Source: Kofleriaceae bacterium (GTDB taxonomy: Bacteria; Myxococcota_A; Polyangia; Haliangiales; Haliangiaceae). Taken from it: 46,154 nt of DNA. Made by a program: the position numbers and the translations under genes. Below the pieces are notes generated by a model that saw only the letters and a program-made list of their open reading frames with translations, was not told the origin of the DNA and searched no databases. Below, in pieces: positions 24,173 through 33,426 of this stretch; positions within the stretch are counted from its first letter, which is position 1, and every line of letters starts with the position of its first letter. The DNA is taken from contig JANTGM010000043.1 of NCBI GenBank assembly GCA_024762925.1, positions 1 to 46,154 of the forward strand, given 5' to 3'.

Positions 24173-26599
24173 ATGAACAGACTAATTGGGTTATTGGCGG
24201 CGTCCACGCTGGCTGTGACGATCGCCGGTTGTGGCGATGATGCGTCCGGTCTTGAGTGTGGCGCGAACACATCGGAAGTCGATGGCGTCTGCGTAGCGGA
24301 CAGCGACACGACGTGCGGCACTGGCACCGTTGCAAGTGGCACTGAGTGCGTACCGGATGGCAGTGTTATCTGCGAAACCGGCACCACCTTCGACATGGAC
24401 TCTGGCACCTGCGTTGCCGACATCACAGGCTGCGGAGCTGGCACGGTCGTCATCGACGGCGAGTGCAAGGATCCTGCTGATGTCACGACGGATATCGACG
24501 AGGCTGCAGAGCCAAACGACCTTGGTGGCACGCCAGGTACCTTCGATCTCCCTGCCGTTGGCGATGCGATCACGATTAGCGGTTGTATCGAACCCACCGA
24601 AGTCGATGGCGAGTCGATCGCTGACTTTGATGCCTACATCTTCTCAAGCACAGGCCCCGCTCTGCTCGACATCACCGTTGATGGAATCGGTGGCGCAGCT
24701 GGTGCATTCCAACTTCAATCCGGCGACCAAGAGCTTCTGGACAATGGCTACCAGCGTTTTGGTATCAACCTTGCGAACGACATGTCGCAGCGAACTGTGT
24801 TCCTCCCAAAGGCAGCCGACTTCGCAGTTAGCTTTGGCGATAGCCGCTCGATTCTCAGCGGATTCCCTGCTGGCGGCACCGATGCTTGCTACGTGGCAAC
24901 CATTCGCAACGTTGCCATCCCAGCCGCCACTGCAGCGACGGCTGGCACTGCTGTCGATGGCACCTTTGGCTCTGATACCCAGTTTCTTGGGTTGACGCCA
25001 GCGGCGGATGGCACCATCGCAATCAGCGCAACGACGGCAGCAAACGAGAATGCTCTTGTTGACAGTGTCCTGATGGTCAACGATGTCTACCAAAGCAGCA
25101 ACGGTGGCCTCAGCATTCGCGACTTCGGTGACGATGCAGGAAACACGGTTGGTGGTCTCAATGCCGCCGACGACGTTGTCTACGTCATTGATCCCGTCAT
25201 CAACCTCTCCCTTCTTCCTGTCGACTTCAGCCATCTCATTACTGATGTCCCTGTCGTTGCAATGGCGACAGACGGTTCAACCGTCTCTGTCCCGAGCCCA
25301 ACCGCTGATGGCGGAAGCTTCATCTCTTTCAACGTTGCCAGCGCTGATGACGTCATCTTCCTCGATCTCGATGCATCGGCCTTTAGCAATGACGTTGATT
25401 GGTTCATTCTCAACTCTTCTCTCGAGCGAGTGGCAACGATTGATACGTTCAGCAATGGTCAGCAGGCCGCTCACTATCGCTTTGAAGACACCGGTGTTCA
25501 CTACATCGAGATTCAAGACTTCAGCGGCAGCACGGTTGATCCATACGACTTCGTATCGACCCAAATCGATCACACTCCAACGGCGCTCACAGTTGGCACC
25601 CCTGTAACGGCTCAGACCTTTGATGTAGATAACGCCACGTTCTACAGCATTGCTCCCGACGCATTTGAGTGGTGGAACATCACAGGTACACCAACCGCAT
25701 TTGACGCCGACATGCTGCTCTCCGTATTCGACGATGCAGAGAACGGGCAACTCCTTGCGGAAGTAGCGACAGTCGCAGAGTTTGTCTTGGTGGATGGAGA
25801 AGACAATCTGCAGCTTCTTGAGAACGCTGACCCTGTGCTTCTCATGATCTCCGATGACAGTGGCACACCAAACGCTGCTGCAACCTTTGACTTCTCAATC
25901 GCCGATCATGTCTTCACCGACCTTGGAACGGTTGCTGCCGCAGCTCCTGTGAACTCTGTTGTTACGGGTGCTGGTGCCGATGAGTACTACCTCGCTTCGG
26001 CTCTCGCTGGTGAGACAGTTGATGTTACCGTGACTGGCAACAACGGCCTCGACCCAATCCTCGTCCTTATCGATAGCGATGGAGAAACCATTATCGATAA
26101 CAACGCTGGTGCCGACACCATCGAGAGGAACTTCACCTTCACACCAAACGGCACTATCGCCTTTGCAATCCGCGACGTAGGCGGCGCTGGTGGCGACTAC
26201 ACCCTCGACCTTGCGATTGCTGAGACTCAAGAACTAACGAGCGCTCCTGCCGTGGCAATTCCTGATAACGATCCGCTGGGTGTCCAGGATACCATCACGG
26301 CAGCTGCTTGCACCATTGGCGCAATCAGCTTCGACCTGGACGTTAGCCACACCTTCATTGGTGACCTTCTTGTGACGGTTACGAGTCCAGCGGGAACCAC
26401 CGTGACTCTTCACAACCGCAGCGGTGGCGGCACCGACAACATCGTTGGCAACTACAACCAAACGCTGACCTCTGCTGATGACATCACTGTCTTCGAAGGC
26501 GAAGAAGCACTCGGCGATTGGGAAATTTCAATCGATGATAACTTCAACCAAGACACAGGCGACCTCAACAGCTGGGGCATCAATATGGTGTGCCCCTAA
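24173..26599 (+). CDS. Large secreted lipoprotein with a C-terminal P-domain
   Basis: 808 residues. The lipoprotein signal ends VTIAGC. Residues about 20-100 hold short cysteine modules (CGTGTVASGTEC, CGAGTVVIDGEC) like those found in surface lipoproteins of this group. Residues about 110-680 are a series of beta-rich segments with PPC-like texture (DFDAYIFSS, GTIAFAIRD, GGDYTLDLAI), probably tandem beta-sandwiches. The last 120 residues match the proprotein-convertase P-domain, with IPDN, ISFDLDVSHTFIGDLLVTV, SPAGT, GDWEISIDD and LNSWGINMVCP in the expected order. P-domains usually follow a peptidase, but no peptidase is present here, so the domain probably acts in folding or substrate binding. 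It shares its acidic composition with the preceding gene, hinting at a common surface role. Confidence 0.9.
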   Translation: MNRLIGLLAASTLAVTIAGCGDDASGLECGANTSEVDGVCVADSDTTCGTGTVASGTECVPDGSVICETGTTFDMDSGTCVADITGCGAGTVVIDGECKDPADVTTDIDEAAEPNDLGGTPGTFDLPAVGDAITISGCIEPTEVDGESIADFDAYIFSSTGPALLDITVDGIGGAAGAFQLQSGDQELLDNGYQRFGINLANDMSQRTVFLPKAADFAVSFGDSRSILSGFPAGGTDACYVATIRNVAIPAATAATAGTAVDGTFGSDTQFLGLTPAADGTIAISATTAANENALVDSVLMVNDVYQSSNGGLSIRDFGDDAGNTVGGLNAADDVVYVIDPVINLSLLPVDFSHLITDVPVVAMATDGSTVSVPSPTADGGSFISFNVASADDVIFLDLDASAFSNDVDWFILNSSLERVATIDTFSNGQQAAHYRFEDTGVHYIEIQDFSGSTVDPYDFVSTQIDHTPTALTVGTPVTAQTFDVDNATFYSIAPDAFEWWNITGTPTAFDADMLLSVFDDAENGQLLAEVATVAEFVLVDGEDNLQLLENADPVLLMISDDSGTPNAAATFDFSIADHVFTDLGTVAAAAPVNSVVTGAGADEYYLASALAGETVDVTVTGNNGLDPILVLIDSDGETIIDNNAGADTIERNFTFTPNGTIAFAIRDVGGAGGDYTLDLAIAETQELTSAPAVAIPDNDPLGVQDTITAAACTIGAISFDLDVSHTFIGDLLVTVTSPAGTTVTLHNRSGGGTDNIVGNYNQTLTSADDITVFEGEEALGDWEISIDDNFNQDTGDLNSWGINMVCP

Positions 26600-26651
26600 G
26601 AGAAACTCTGTGACGAGGGTGCAGCCCTAAGTGCTACATCCGTTGGCCGCG

Positions 26652-26685
26652 AAAGCGCTTCGATATCGGTCGAGGCGCTTTTTGC
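26652..26685 (+). terminator. Intrinsic terminator after the P-domain lipoprotein gene
   Basis: AAAGCGC-T-TCGA pairs with TCGA-G-GCGCTTT around a 6-base loop and is followed by further Ts, 50 bases downstream of the stop codon. Confidence 0.85.
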
Positions 26686-26756
26686 GTTTCGGGTTCTCGC
26701 CAGCGAATCCCTGCAATTGACACTGTCCCAGGAATGTATTCGCGACTCCCTAGAGG

Positions 26757-26936
26757 GTTTCAATCCACGCCTCTCCCCGAAGGAAGAGGCGACGGTGCTA
26801 GGTGCCCTTGTTGCGTTACGGCTGGCAGTTTCAATCCACGCCTCTCCCCGAAGGAAGAGGCGACAGTAGAGAGAGTAGAGAGAGTAGAGAGAGAGAGGAG
26901 TTTCAATCCACGCCTCTCCCAGAAGGCGAGCGCTTT
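26757..26936. CRISPR. Remnant CRISPR array: three 37-bp repeats, two spacers, no cas genes
   Basis: Two identical 37-bp repeats (26757-26793, 26828-26864) begin GTTTCAATCCACGCCTCTCC and end GAAGAGGCGAC; a third (26900-26936) is degenerate in its last half. Spacers are 34 and 35 bp (26794-26827, 26865-26899). Read on the minus strand, the repeat ends GTGGATTGAAAC and folds into a stem GCCTCTTCC/GGGAGAGGC with a TTCG loop, like type I-C-class repeats. The second spacer is almost pure GA/TA low-complexity sequence, which is odd for phage-derived DNA. No cas gene lies in the window. Length, spacing and the degenerate terminal repeat support a decayed array, not a simple tandem repeat. Confidence 0.88.
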
Positions 26937-27199
26937 GCACAAGTCGAATCGCCCATTCTGTGTCCCAAGCCAAGACTTGGTTGGCATTTTTGTGCCGAAT
27001 CAGTATTTTTCTGAAGGCGCATGTCGGAGCATGTGGGTGGCCTGCACGGCCAGCTGTGAGACTTGGCGACCGCCCACATCGGCTGCATGAGCCCAAGCGA
27101 AGTAGACGCTAGGAGATACTCGTCTCCTCTATGCCGGGAACGCGGCAGCCACAGGCGAATCAATAGGAGAACTGGCAGAGCCCGAAGTGCACTCAGCGC
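26937..27199. other. Spacer region between CRISPR remnant and inverted repeat copy; no gene recognised
   Basis: These 263 bases hold no convincing reading frame. A short minus-strand stretch around 27080-27120 would encode a peptide like DEYLLAS, which resembles fragments elsewhere in the window, but no start or family is recognisable. The segment may be a decayed continuation of the CRISPR locus or leader. Confidence 0.4.
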
Positions 27200-27236
27200 G
27201 TTGCCTCTTTCTTCGGGGAGAGGCATGGACTGAAAC
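27200..27236. repeat. Inverted, degenerate orphan copy of the CRISPR repeat
   Basis: This 37-bp stretch matches the reverse complement of the CRISPR repeat at 33 of 37 positions by eye, keeping the TTCG-loop hairpin and the GACTGAAAC end. It sits 263 bp past the third repeat in opposite orientation, so an inversion or an IS-mediated rearrangement probably split the array. Confidence 0.8.
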
Positions 27237-27239
27237 TTA

Positions 27240-27545
27240 AGCCCCGGCTTTGTCCTGCTGCCAAGTACTCGTCTTCTCGCCCGAGAGCTTTGCTCCTCTC
27301 TCGGTTGAAGGCTGCATCGAGGATGCGTTGTCGTTCAGTGATACTGATCGACGAGGCCGTAGTGGATATGGCCGGCGTTAGCAGTGCGAGGCCGGCATGA
27401 TGTTGTTTGTTCGTTGTACCAGTCGAAGAAGTCGCCGCAGAACGCGCGAGCGTCTTCGATGGCGCCAAAGTGCTCAGGAAACTCGGGCCGGTACTTCAGC
27501 GTCTTGAAGTTCGATTCGCTATATGGATTGTCATCGGAAACGTGC
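27240..27545 (-). pseudogene. IS3-family transposase (orfB, integrase core) fragment with frameshifts
   Basis: Reading the minus strand, consecutive frames give SDDNPYSESNFKTLKYRPEF, then DARAFCGDFFDWYNEQ, HHAGLALLTPA, HYGLVDQYH and RQRILDAAF, the C-terminal integrase-core signature of IS3-family transposases (NPYSE..FKTLK, WYN..H...L..TP). The segments lie in at least two different frames with stops, so the gene is dead. The N-terminal half and terminal inverted repeats are missing. The remnant abuts the inverted CRISPR repeat. The plus-strand frame over 27407-27676 is only its shadow. Between 27545 and 27672 I recognise nothing certain. Confidence 0.85.
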
Positions 27546-27672
27546 CGTGGATGTACTCGGCGACTCCCTTCTCTGTGTCGATGAGATTCTCCGTATCCGT
27601 ACGAAGAACGTGCTCGCAGTATGATGCCGAGTCAGCAAGCGATGGCCGCCCTCAAGGTCGACTACGCATAGG

Positions 27673-29328
27673 TTAGATCGTCGTCGTTGCGCGCGCAGCG
27701 GCACTTGTTGGTCGCAGCACGGTGCCCACCACGATGACCAATGTGCACAGCGCTGCAATCGCGAGCTGCCCCAATACACCCTGCTGGGTTGGCCACATGC
27801 ATAGCCACGGACTCTGGGTTGCTCCGGCAGGGGTCGCGCTCAGGAGGCCAACTTGCTGCGCAGCACGAAGCGTTCCACCAATCGCCATCACCGCAACCAT
27901 CGTAATGCTGATGCAGATAAGACCAGTGCGCGGTGCAATGCTCATGCGTCGCTCTAGCGCCACGAGGATGCTCACCATGCCAACGATCGCAATGCCAGCA
28001 CCCACAAAGCCGAGCACGGCGGCCGGGCTATGACTGGCAATGATTGTCATTGCTGGAATCACTTCCAACGCATCGCGAAACAGAATTCCGCTACTAAGAA
28101 TAAATAGGAGTGCAAGCCAAGAGATCGGCGCTCGAAGGCGGTGCTGTGGCGGACTGCGAAAGTGTCGAATCGTAACGATTAGCAGGGGCACCGATAGCAA
28201 AGCGACCAACCCCGAGAGCACCAAGCTGAGCATGGTGCGAGCGCCACCCGGCAAAAGCTCGTTCATTGATGACCAGGCAAGCCAAGAGACAACTGTCAAA
28301 AGGAGCCCGACAATCAGGCCCAATCCCACAGCTCGTCTCTCACTGCGATCGGAACCGCGACGAGCGGCTAAGACCACCAAGAGAAATAGGCACAACGCAC
28401 CATCTACAGCGAAAGAGAAGACAAGACTCGCAGTCTGCGCAGCGCCAATGCCCGCGCTGAGCTTTCGCGAGAGCAGAGGGTCGGCCAAGTCGAGGCTCGC
28501 CGCGAGCGTTTGCGCGCGCTCTTCAATTTCTCGAATCTGCGCCCCTTCTTTGAGTAGTGTGCGAAGCTCGCGAACAGCGCGCTCGGCAGCGAGGGCAAGG
28601 CCGCTATCGCGCATCCGCACAATGTTTAGAGGACTCGTTAGATGGTTGAGCTCGGCCGCCTTTAGCAGCCGCTGTGCCTTGTCGTGATCTCCGCGTCGAT
28701 AGGTTTCGATGGTGGCGGAGAGCCCTTGGCGAAACATCGAGAGCGGGGCATCACCACCGTGGTAAGGCGCCAGCGTTCGCAGATAGGCCAAGAGTTGAAG
28801 CGAGGTGGCTTCATCAGCAACGCGATTGTTGAGGCTTTCAAGAATGCTTGTGTTGCTGAGCGTGGCCAGGCTACGGGCTCGCGGTTGCTCCAATCCAAGA
28901 GCGCCAAACGCGACCTGCCCCTGAGAGGCATCTTGGCTGTCGTAGCCGAGAGAGAGGACGTAGAAGGCGAGGTGCCAGCGGTCTCGGTCGCTTAGAACCG
29001 TGAAGTCGCCCATGGCGGTGCGAGGCACACCAACCGTTATCGAAGTGTAGGCCCGCGATGGTGACATCGATGCCATCATTGATGCCTTGTGAAAGTCCCT
29101 GGGGCGCGGGCCCTCGAGCTTTGGCACCTGCCAACCATCACCGCGGCCCACCTCACCATGACAACTGGCGCACTGCTCCTTGAAGAGCACCTTTGCTCGC
29201 TCAAGCTCAGGCATAGTGAGCGGTTGGCCCAAGAGGCTCTTGGCCTCGGGCAATTCGCTTGGTCTATCGCTGTAGCAGCCACCGATGAAGAGCAGGGCGC
29301 AGAGCAGGTTGAGGAGTGTCGCTTTCAT
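27673..29328 (-). CDS. Cytochrome c / FTR1-like iron permease fusion lipoprotein
   Basis: About 551 residues from ATG 29328, with GAGG upstream; the frame opens at 29514, but the chosen start gives lipobox IGGC (C18). Residues about 40-130 are a class I cytochrome c domain, with haem site CASCH (C53-H57) and a likely axial Met in PRTAMGDF (M106). After a helical linker come seven predicted membrane helices (about 300-540), as in FTR1/EfeU permeases. The family's REXXE motif is only partly kept: the second site reads RDALE (418-422), and the first is replaced by AVDGALC (about 307-313). Cytochrome c/FTR1 fusions are known and thought to couple ferrous iron oxidation to ferric uptake. The weak first motif raises the question of whether this one still transports iron. 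Confidence 0.82.
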   Translation of the reverse strand: MKATLLNLLCALLFIGGCYSDRPSELPEAKSLLGQPLTMPELERAKVLFKEQCASCHGEVGRGDGWQVPKLEGPRPRDFHKASMMASMSPSRAYTSITVGVPRTAMGDFTVLSDRDRWHLAFYVLSLGYDSQDASQGQVAFGALGLEQPRARSLATLSNTSILESLNNRVADEATSLQLLAYLRTLAPYHGGDAPLSMFRQGLSATIETYRRGDHDKAQRLLKAAELNHLTSPLNIVRMRDSGLALAAERAVRELRTLLKEGAQIREIEERAQTLAASLDLADPLLSRKLSAGIGAAQTASLVFSFAVDGALCLFLLVVLAARRGSDRSERRAVGLGLIVGLLLTVVSWLAWSSMNELLPGGARTMLSLVLSGLVALLSVPLLIVTIRHFRSPPQHRLRAPISWLALLFILSSGILFRDALEVIPAMTIIASHSPAAVLGFVGAGIAIVGMVSILVALERRMSIAPRTGLICISITMVAVMAIGGTLRAAQQVGLLSATPAGATQSPWLCMWPTQQGVLGQLAIAALCTLVIVVGTVLRPTSAAARATTTI

Positions 29329-29362
29329 TGCGGCGGTTGGCCTCGATGGTATCCTTGAAAGC

Positions 29363-29980
29363 ATGCCGCGACACGCAATCGGAGCGATTTCGTCGAATTG
29401 CAGCCCCAAGTGGGGCTTGGGACTCCTAGCCGTGACTTGTTTGGGCCTTCTCGGCTGCAGCAGTGGCGAGGGCGAACTGGTTGGCTTTGGAAAGTACAAG
29501 ATTGGAAAAACCACTCCAGCGGATAGCTACGTCATGGGCAAGTGCCGTCCCGAGGGCAGCACAACCTTTTGCTTCCTAAATCGCTCTCCATCAATCGCTG
29601 GCCACAAGACACAAACCGATCTCTACTTTCGCGGTCACGAAGAGGACGCTCCGCTCATCGAGATCTCAGTGGGGGTCTGGGATTGCCAAGTCGGGCCTGT
29701 GAGCGCTGATCTTCAGAAGAAGTTGGGTGAGCCGACCGAGCTTGCGAACAAGCGAGCTCTTTGGTCCCTCAAGAAGATGACGGTGATCGCGTTGCTCCCC
29801 AAAGATGACGAGTTGTGCATGGTGCACTTTCTTGACAACAGTGACACCAAGCGCATTGCCTCACTCTTTCCAGGAACAGAGGACCTGGTCGCTCCACCCA
29901 AAGAGAAGCCACCGGAACCGATTGCCAATGATGCCGCCCCTGCAGCGGATGAGGCGCGAAAGCCTGCTGCTACGCCGTAG
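29363..29980 (+). CDS. Lipoprotein of unknown function
   Basis: 205 residues from ATG 29363; the frame extends upstream to 29285, but the chosen start gives a lipoprotein signal ending LLGC. The start lies 34 bp from the divergent FTR1-like gene, an unusually small gap that must contain both promoters or mean that one start lies further in. The mature part has four cysteines (KCRPEG, FCFLN, WDCQVG, ELCMVH), mixed alpha/beta composition and a Pro/Ala-rich tail. I recognise no family. It ends in an 11-base convergent overlap with the YceI gene. Confidence 0.68.
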   Translation: MPRHAIGAISSNCSPKWGLGLLAVTCLGLLGCSSGEGELVGFGKYKIGKTTPADSYVMGKCRPEGSTTFCFLNRSPSIAGHKTQTDLYFRGHEEDAPLIEISVGVWDCQVGPVSADLQKKLGEPTELANKRALWSLKKMTVIALLPKDDELCMVHFLDNSDTKRIASLFPGTEDLVAPPKEKPPEPIANDAAPAADEARKPAATP

Positions 29981-30470
29981 CGTGTAGCGCAATTTGGCAG
30001 TTCACGACATCTTCCACTTTGATCATGAGCACCTTGGGAGGCGTGATCCCTAGCTTGGTCATGTCGATGTCAAAGCTCCCTTTCGCCACGAGCTTGGTTG
30101 CGCCCAAGGTGCCTTCGCCCTTTGCGCTCACTTCAACGCTCTTGCCGCGCCAGCTTAGGGTGCCGTGAATGGTTGCTGTCATGCGCTCACCCTCTTGGGT
30201 GATCTCATCGACGCCACCTAGGACAAAGGTGGCCGATGGATGTTTGTCGAACTGCATATCCTTTTTCATCTTGCGGTTCTTTAGCCAATCGCCAGCATCA
30301 GCCGTCGTCATATCGACTTTGATATCTGCCGCCATCTGGCTAACGTCATCGCCTGCAGTTGCGTCGACAGTTCCGCTTATGCCCTGCCAAGCAATCTCTG
30401 TGTCGTGAACGCTGGAGCGCGCTGTTACAAGCAGCTTGCTGGTCTTTGAATCAATGGTGTACTTCGGCAT
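29970..30470 (-). CDS. YceI-family protein
   Basis: 166 residues with the YceI lipocalin-like layout: YTIDSKTSKL at the start, SGTVDA, ADIKVDMTTADAGDWLKN, DKHPSATF, and a central GTLSWRGKSVEVS. YceI proteins bind isoprenoid-type lipids such as polyprenyl diphosphates in a beta-barrel. Most are exported, but this one lacks a signal peptide, so it is probably cytoplasmic or exported another way. Its stop overlaps the end of the convergent lipoprotein gene. It starts 30 bases after the PP2C phosphatase gene on the same strand and is likely co-transcribed with it, which offers a hint, not proof, of shared regulation. Confidence 0.88.
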   Translation of the reverse strand: MPKYTIDSKTSKLLVTARSSVHDTEIAWQGISGTVDATAGDDVSQMAADIKVDMTTADAGDWLKNRKMKKDMQFDKHPSATFVLGGVDEITQEGERMTATIHGTLSWRGKSVEVSAKGEGTLGATKLVAKGSFDIDMTKLGITPPKVLMIKVEDVVNCQIALHATA

Positions 30471-30500
30471 GGGACCAGGCCTCTATGTTTGGGGTTAGTA

Positions 30501-31265
30501 CTATTCTGAGCTACAGCCCAGAAGAAGCGTTGTGATGTTGTCGGTGCCGCCATTGCGATTTGCATTGTCGGTGAGTTCTGCGACGGCTCGCTCTAGAGAG
30601 TCGGCGTTTTCGACGATTTCGAGAATCTTCTCATCGGTGAGCATGCCTGAGAGCCCATCAGAGCACATGACGTAGACATCGCCGTCTTCAATTTGATGGG
30701 ACTTGATGTCGACCTGCACGGTCTCGCGCATGCCCAGAGCACGCGTAATGACGTTCTTATGGGGGAAGTTGCGCTCCTCCTCCTCGGTCATATCGGGCTT
30801 GGCTTCTTTGTAGTCCTCGAGAAGCGAGTGGTCTCGTGTGAGCTGGCTAATCTTGCCGTTGCGAATGCGGTAGCTGCGCGAATCACCAACATGGCCAAAG
30901 TAGACTTTGTCGCCGCTCACCATGGATGCAACGATGGTGGTGCCCATTCCCTTGTAGCGAATCTCTCGACATGCTGTCTCAAAGATCCTGAGGTTGGCTA
31001 GGCGCACACCACAAACCAAGCGGTTCTCTAGGTAGGAAAGCGAGCGGTCCATCTTGAACGGCCAGGTCGCTTCTTCGTCCTTGGTGCGTTGGTAAAACTC
31101 GCTGATGGTTTCGGCAGCCATCTTAGAAGCAACTTCTCCTGAGGCATGTCCGCCCATGCCGTCAGCAACAATGAAGAGTTGCTCGTCTTCGATCAGTGAA
31201 AAGTAGTCCTCATTGTGAGTCCTCTTCATGCCAACGTCGGTCTTTGCTGCGTAACGAATCTTCAA
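30501..31265 (-). CDS. PP2C-family serine/threonine protein phosphatase
   Basis: About 254 residues from a TTG at 31265, with GGAA upstream; the frame is open to a GTG at 31367, adding 34 residues with no family match. The PP2C metal-site motifs are intact and in order: [55 protein letters not shown] and DNITTLLL. It should be a cytosolic Mn/Mg-dependent phosphatase that removes phosphates from Ser/Thr, normally opposing Hanks-type kinases, as PrpC/Stp does. No kinase gene lies in this window; in myxobacteria-like genomes such kinases are abundant elsewhere. Confidence 0.93.
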   Translation of the reverse strand: MKIRYAAKTDVGMKRTHNEDYFSLIEDEQLFIVADGMGGHASGEVASKMAAETISEFYQRTKDEEATWPFKMDRSLSYLENRLVCGVRLANLRIFETACREIRYKGMGTTIVASMVSGDKVYFGHVGDSRSYRIRNGKISQLTRDHSLLEDYKEAKPDMTEEEERNFPHKNVITRALGMRETVQVDIKSHQIEDGDVYVMCSDGLSGMLTDEKILEIVENADSLERAVAELTDNANRNGGTDNITTLLLGCSSE

Positions 31266-31408
31266 AGTTGGTTCCGTGTTGGAGGCACTTCCAAGGCCTC
31301 GGAGTCCTTGAGTGTAGGTGAGTCTAAAAAGCGCCGTCAACGCCAAGGCGCCACAAGCCCCCTCCACTCGTCGGCAGTTGCCATGAGGCCGGTGTACGAT
31401 GGCTGCGC

Positions 31409-32662
31409 ATGAGGGCCGAGATAATCACCATTGGTGACGAGCTGTGTCGTGGCGAAATCGTCAATACCAACGCGAGCTGGCTAGCAGCAGCGCTCTGGGA
31501 CCAGCAGGTCACGGTCACGCATATGCACTCCTGCCTCGATATCGCTGAGGACATGGCCCAACTTGTTCGCGAAGCCGCCGATCGGAGCGATCTGGTGCTG
31601 CTTTCCGGCGGCTTGGGCCCAACATCCGATGATCTCACTGTGGATATGCTGGCGGACTTGGTGGGCGCTGAGCCAGTTGTGCACGAGCCGTCGGCTGAAA
31701 ATATGCGAACGCGTTTTGCCGCAGCGGGAATTGCCCTTGTGCCGAATTCTGAGCGTCAGGTTCGGGCACCGGCAGGCGCACGTGTCTATGAAAACTCCAC
31801 AGGGTTAGCGCCGGGCTTCGAAGTGAGTCATGGTGATGCCTCGGTCATTGCTCTTCCCGGACCGCCACGAGAACTCAAAGCCATCTTTGCCGACCATCTT
31901 GTCGAGCGCATTTCGGAGTTGCGACTTGCGCGAGGTGAGAAGCTGGAACATGTCGCGCGGCGAATCTTTCGCGTTTTTGGCAAAGGGGAATCGCAGGTTG
32001 CCACAGCACTTGAAGGGTTGGCGTTGGGCGACGGCGCTAGTCTGCACTATCAAGTGAAGTTCCCCGAGACCTTGGTGAAGATTGTGGTGCGCCGCGATGC
32101 GCAAGAGGCCGCCAACGCCGAGTTGTCAAAGATTGACGCCGACGTTCGTGAGCGACTTGGATGGCTGGTCTACGGGACTGATGACGACTCGATGGCAAAG
32201 GCCCTTGTTCGCGAACTTGAGCGACTAGGGCACACCATCGCAACGGCCGAGTCCTGCACAGGGGGCATGATTTCCGCTCTTTTGACCGATGTGTCAGGGG
32301 TTTCTAAGAGTTTTCCTGGTGGCGCTGTGACCTACTCCAACGAAGAGAAGATGCGGCAGCTTGGTGTCTCGGAAGAAACCCTCAAGGCGCACGGTGCCGT
32401 TAGCGAAGAGGTTGTTCGCGAAATGGCCGATGGCGTGCGAGAGCGCATGGGAGCCGACTGGGGGGTAGCGGTGAGTGGCATCGCGGGCCCTGGTGGTGGC
32501 ACCAAGGAAAAACCCGTTGGCACCGTTTGGATTGGTGTTGCTGGGCCATCGGGAATCCGCAAGACGAAGATGTACTGCTGGCCGTGGACTCGTGAGCGAG
32601 TTCGAGCATTGGCCGCCCACTGGGCTCTCAACCTTGTGCGCCAGCAATTGGGAAAACTCTGA
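31409..32662 (+). CDS. cinA: CinA: nicotinamide-nucleotide amidase / competence-damage protein
   Basis: 417 residues. The N-terminal half is a molybdopterin-binding (MoCF) domain, with [17 protein letters not shown] and [10 protein letters not shown]. The C-terminal half is the CinA/PncC amidase domain ([37 protein letters not shown]), which deamidates nicotinamide mononucleotide in NAD recycling. Length and order are those of full-size bacterial CinA. It heads the plus-strand run cinA-thpR-recA, an arrangement widespread in bacteria, with 30 bp to thpR. No SOS box was recognised upstream. Confidence 0.95.
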   Translation: MRAEIITIGDELCRGEIVNTNASWLAAALWDQQVTVTHMHSCLDIAEDMAQLVREAADRSDLVLLSGGLGPTSDDLTVDMLADLVGAEPVVHEPSAENMRTRFAAAGIALVPNSERQVRAPAGARVYENSTGLAPGFEVSHGDASVIALPGPPRELKAIFADHLVERISELRLARGEKLEHVARRIFRVFGKGESQVATALEGLALGDGASLHYQVKFPETLVKIVVRRDAQEAANAELSKIDADVRERLGWLVYGTDDDSMAKALVRELERLGHTIATAESCTGGMISALLTDVSGVSKSFPGGAVTYSNEEKMRQLGVSEETLKAHGAVSEEVVREMADGVRERMGADWGVAVSGIAGPGGGTKEKPVGTVWIGVAGPSGIRKTKMYCWPWTRERVRALAAHWALNLVRQQLGKL

Positions 32663-32692
32663 GAAGTACGAGAAGCGTAGGAGCTTTGCACG

Positions 32693-33283
32693 ATGCCTGA
32701 TGATGATTCGATGCGCCTCTTTATTGGCGTGCCACTTTCCATGCGGTCACTGAGGGCTGTTGCCAATGCTGCTTCCGACCTCAAAGAACGTAGTGCCTCT
32801 TTGACAGCAGAGCTGCGCTGGGTAGCGCCAGCGCGCTATCACGTCACGCTTGCGTACCTGGGTTGGGCATCACCAGCTGTGGTACCGGCGATCGTGGATG
32901 CGGTTGGGGCTGTGACAGCTGGAGTGAAACCATTTGAGATGCGTTGTGCAGACCTGGGCGGCTTTCCCCGTCTTGAGGAAGCCAAGGTGCTTTGGGCCGG
33001 CGTACGGGATCGAATGGGGGAGTTGGGGGGCTTGGCAAAGAAGGTGAGCGCTGCTTGTGCGGAGTTGGGCTTTCCCTGTGATGAACGAGAGTTTCATCCA
33101 CACGTCACAATCGCGCGTGTGAAGGGCTCAGCGGACCTGATGAAGCTTGCTCAGGAGAGTCCTGCGCACGTGTTCAGTAAAACTTCGGTCGAAACCTTGA
33201 TTCTCTATAAAACCTCAGTAGAATCGGATGCTTCGGAATACGAAAAAGTTGCCCAATGGTCCCTTGGACCCCCGTCTGAATAG
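32693..33283 (+). CDS. thpR: RNA 2',3'-cyclic phosphodiesterase (2H family)
   Basis: 196 residues. Both 2H-family HxTx motifs are present: YHVTLAYLG near residue 49 and HPHVTIARV near residue 138. Length fits ThpR/LigT, which opens 2',3'-cyclic phosphates on RNA. An AGGAG precedes the ATG. It lies between cinA and recA, a known neighbourhood, and is probably co-transcribed with cinA. Confidence 0.93.
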   Translation: MPDDDSMRLFIGVPLSMRSLRAVANAASDLKERSASLTAELRWVAPARYHVTLAYLGWASPAVVPAIVDAVGAVTAGVKPFEMRCADLGGFPRLEEAKVLWAGVRDRMGELGGLAKKVSAACAELGFPCDEREFHPHVTIARVKGSADLMKLAQESPAHVFSKTSVETLILYKTSVESDASEYEKVAQWSLGPPSE

Positions 33284-33426
33284 TCCTCAAGCACGTCTTG
33301 TCGTCACAGGGGGGAGGTAGAAAGGATTTCATCAGGGCGCAACTCCTAACCACGCAGCCGTTCCTACCTTCCCCAAAGCAGTCCTTCTATAAGCACCCAA
33401 CCGACGATTTCAGACGGAGCAACATC

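Noticed and set aside
24644-26461. Several minus-strand frames opposite the P-domain lipoprotein
   Set aside because: Shadows of the strongly biased GAT/GGC codon use of the sense gene.
33284-33426. SOS (LexA) operator before recA
   Set aside because: No convincing palindromic operator was seen in the upstream 140 bp.
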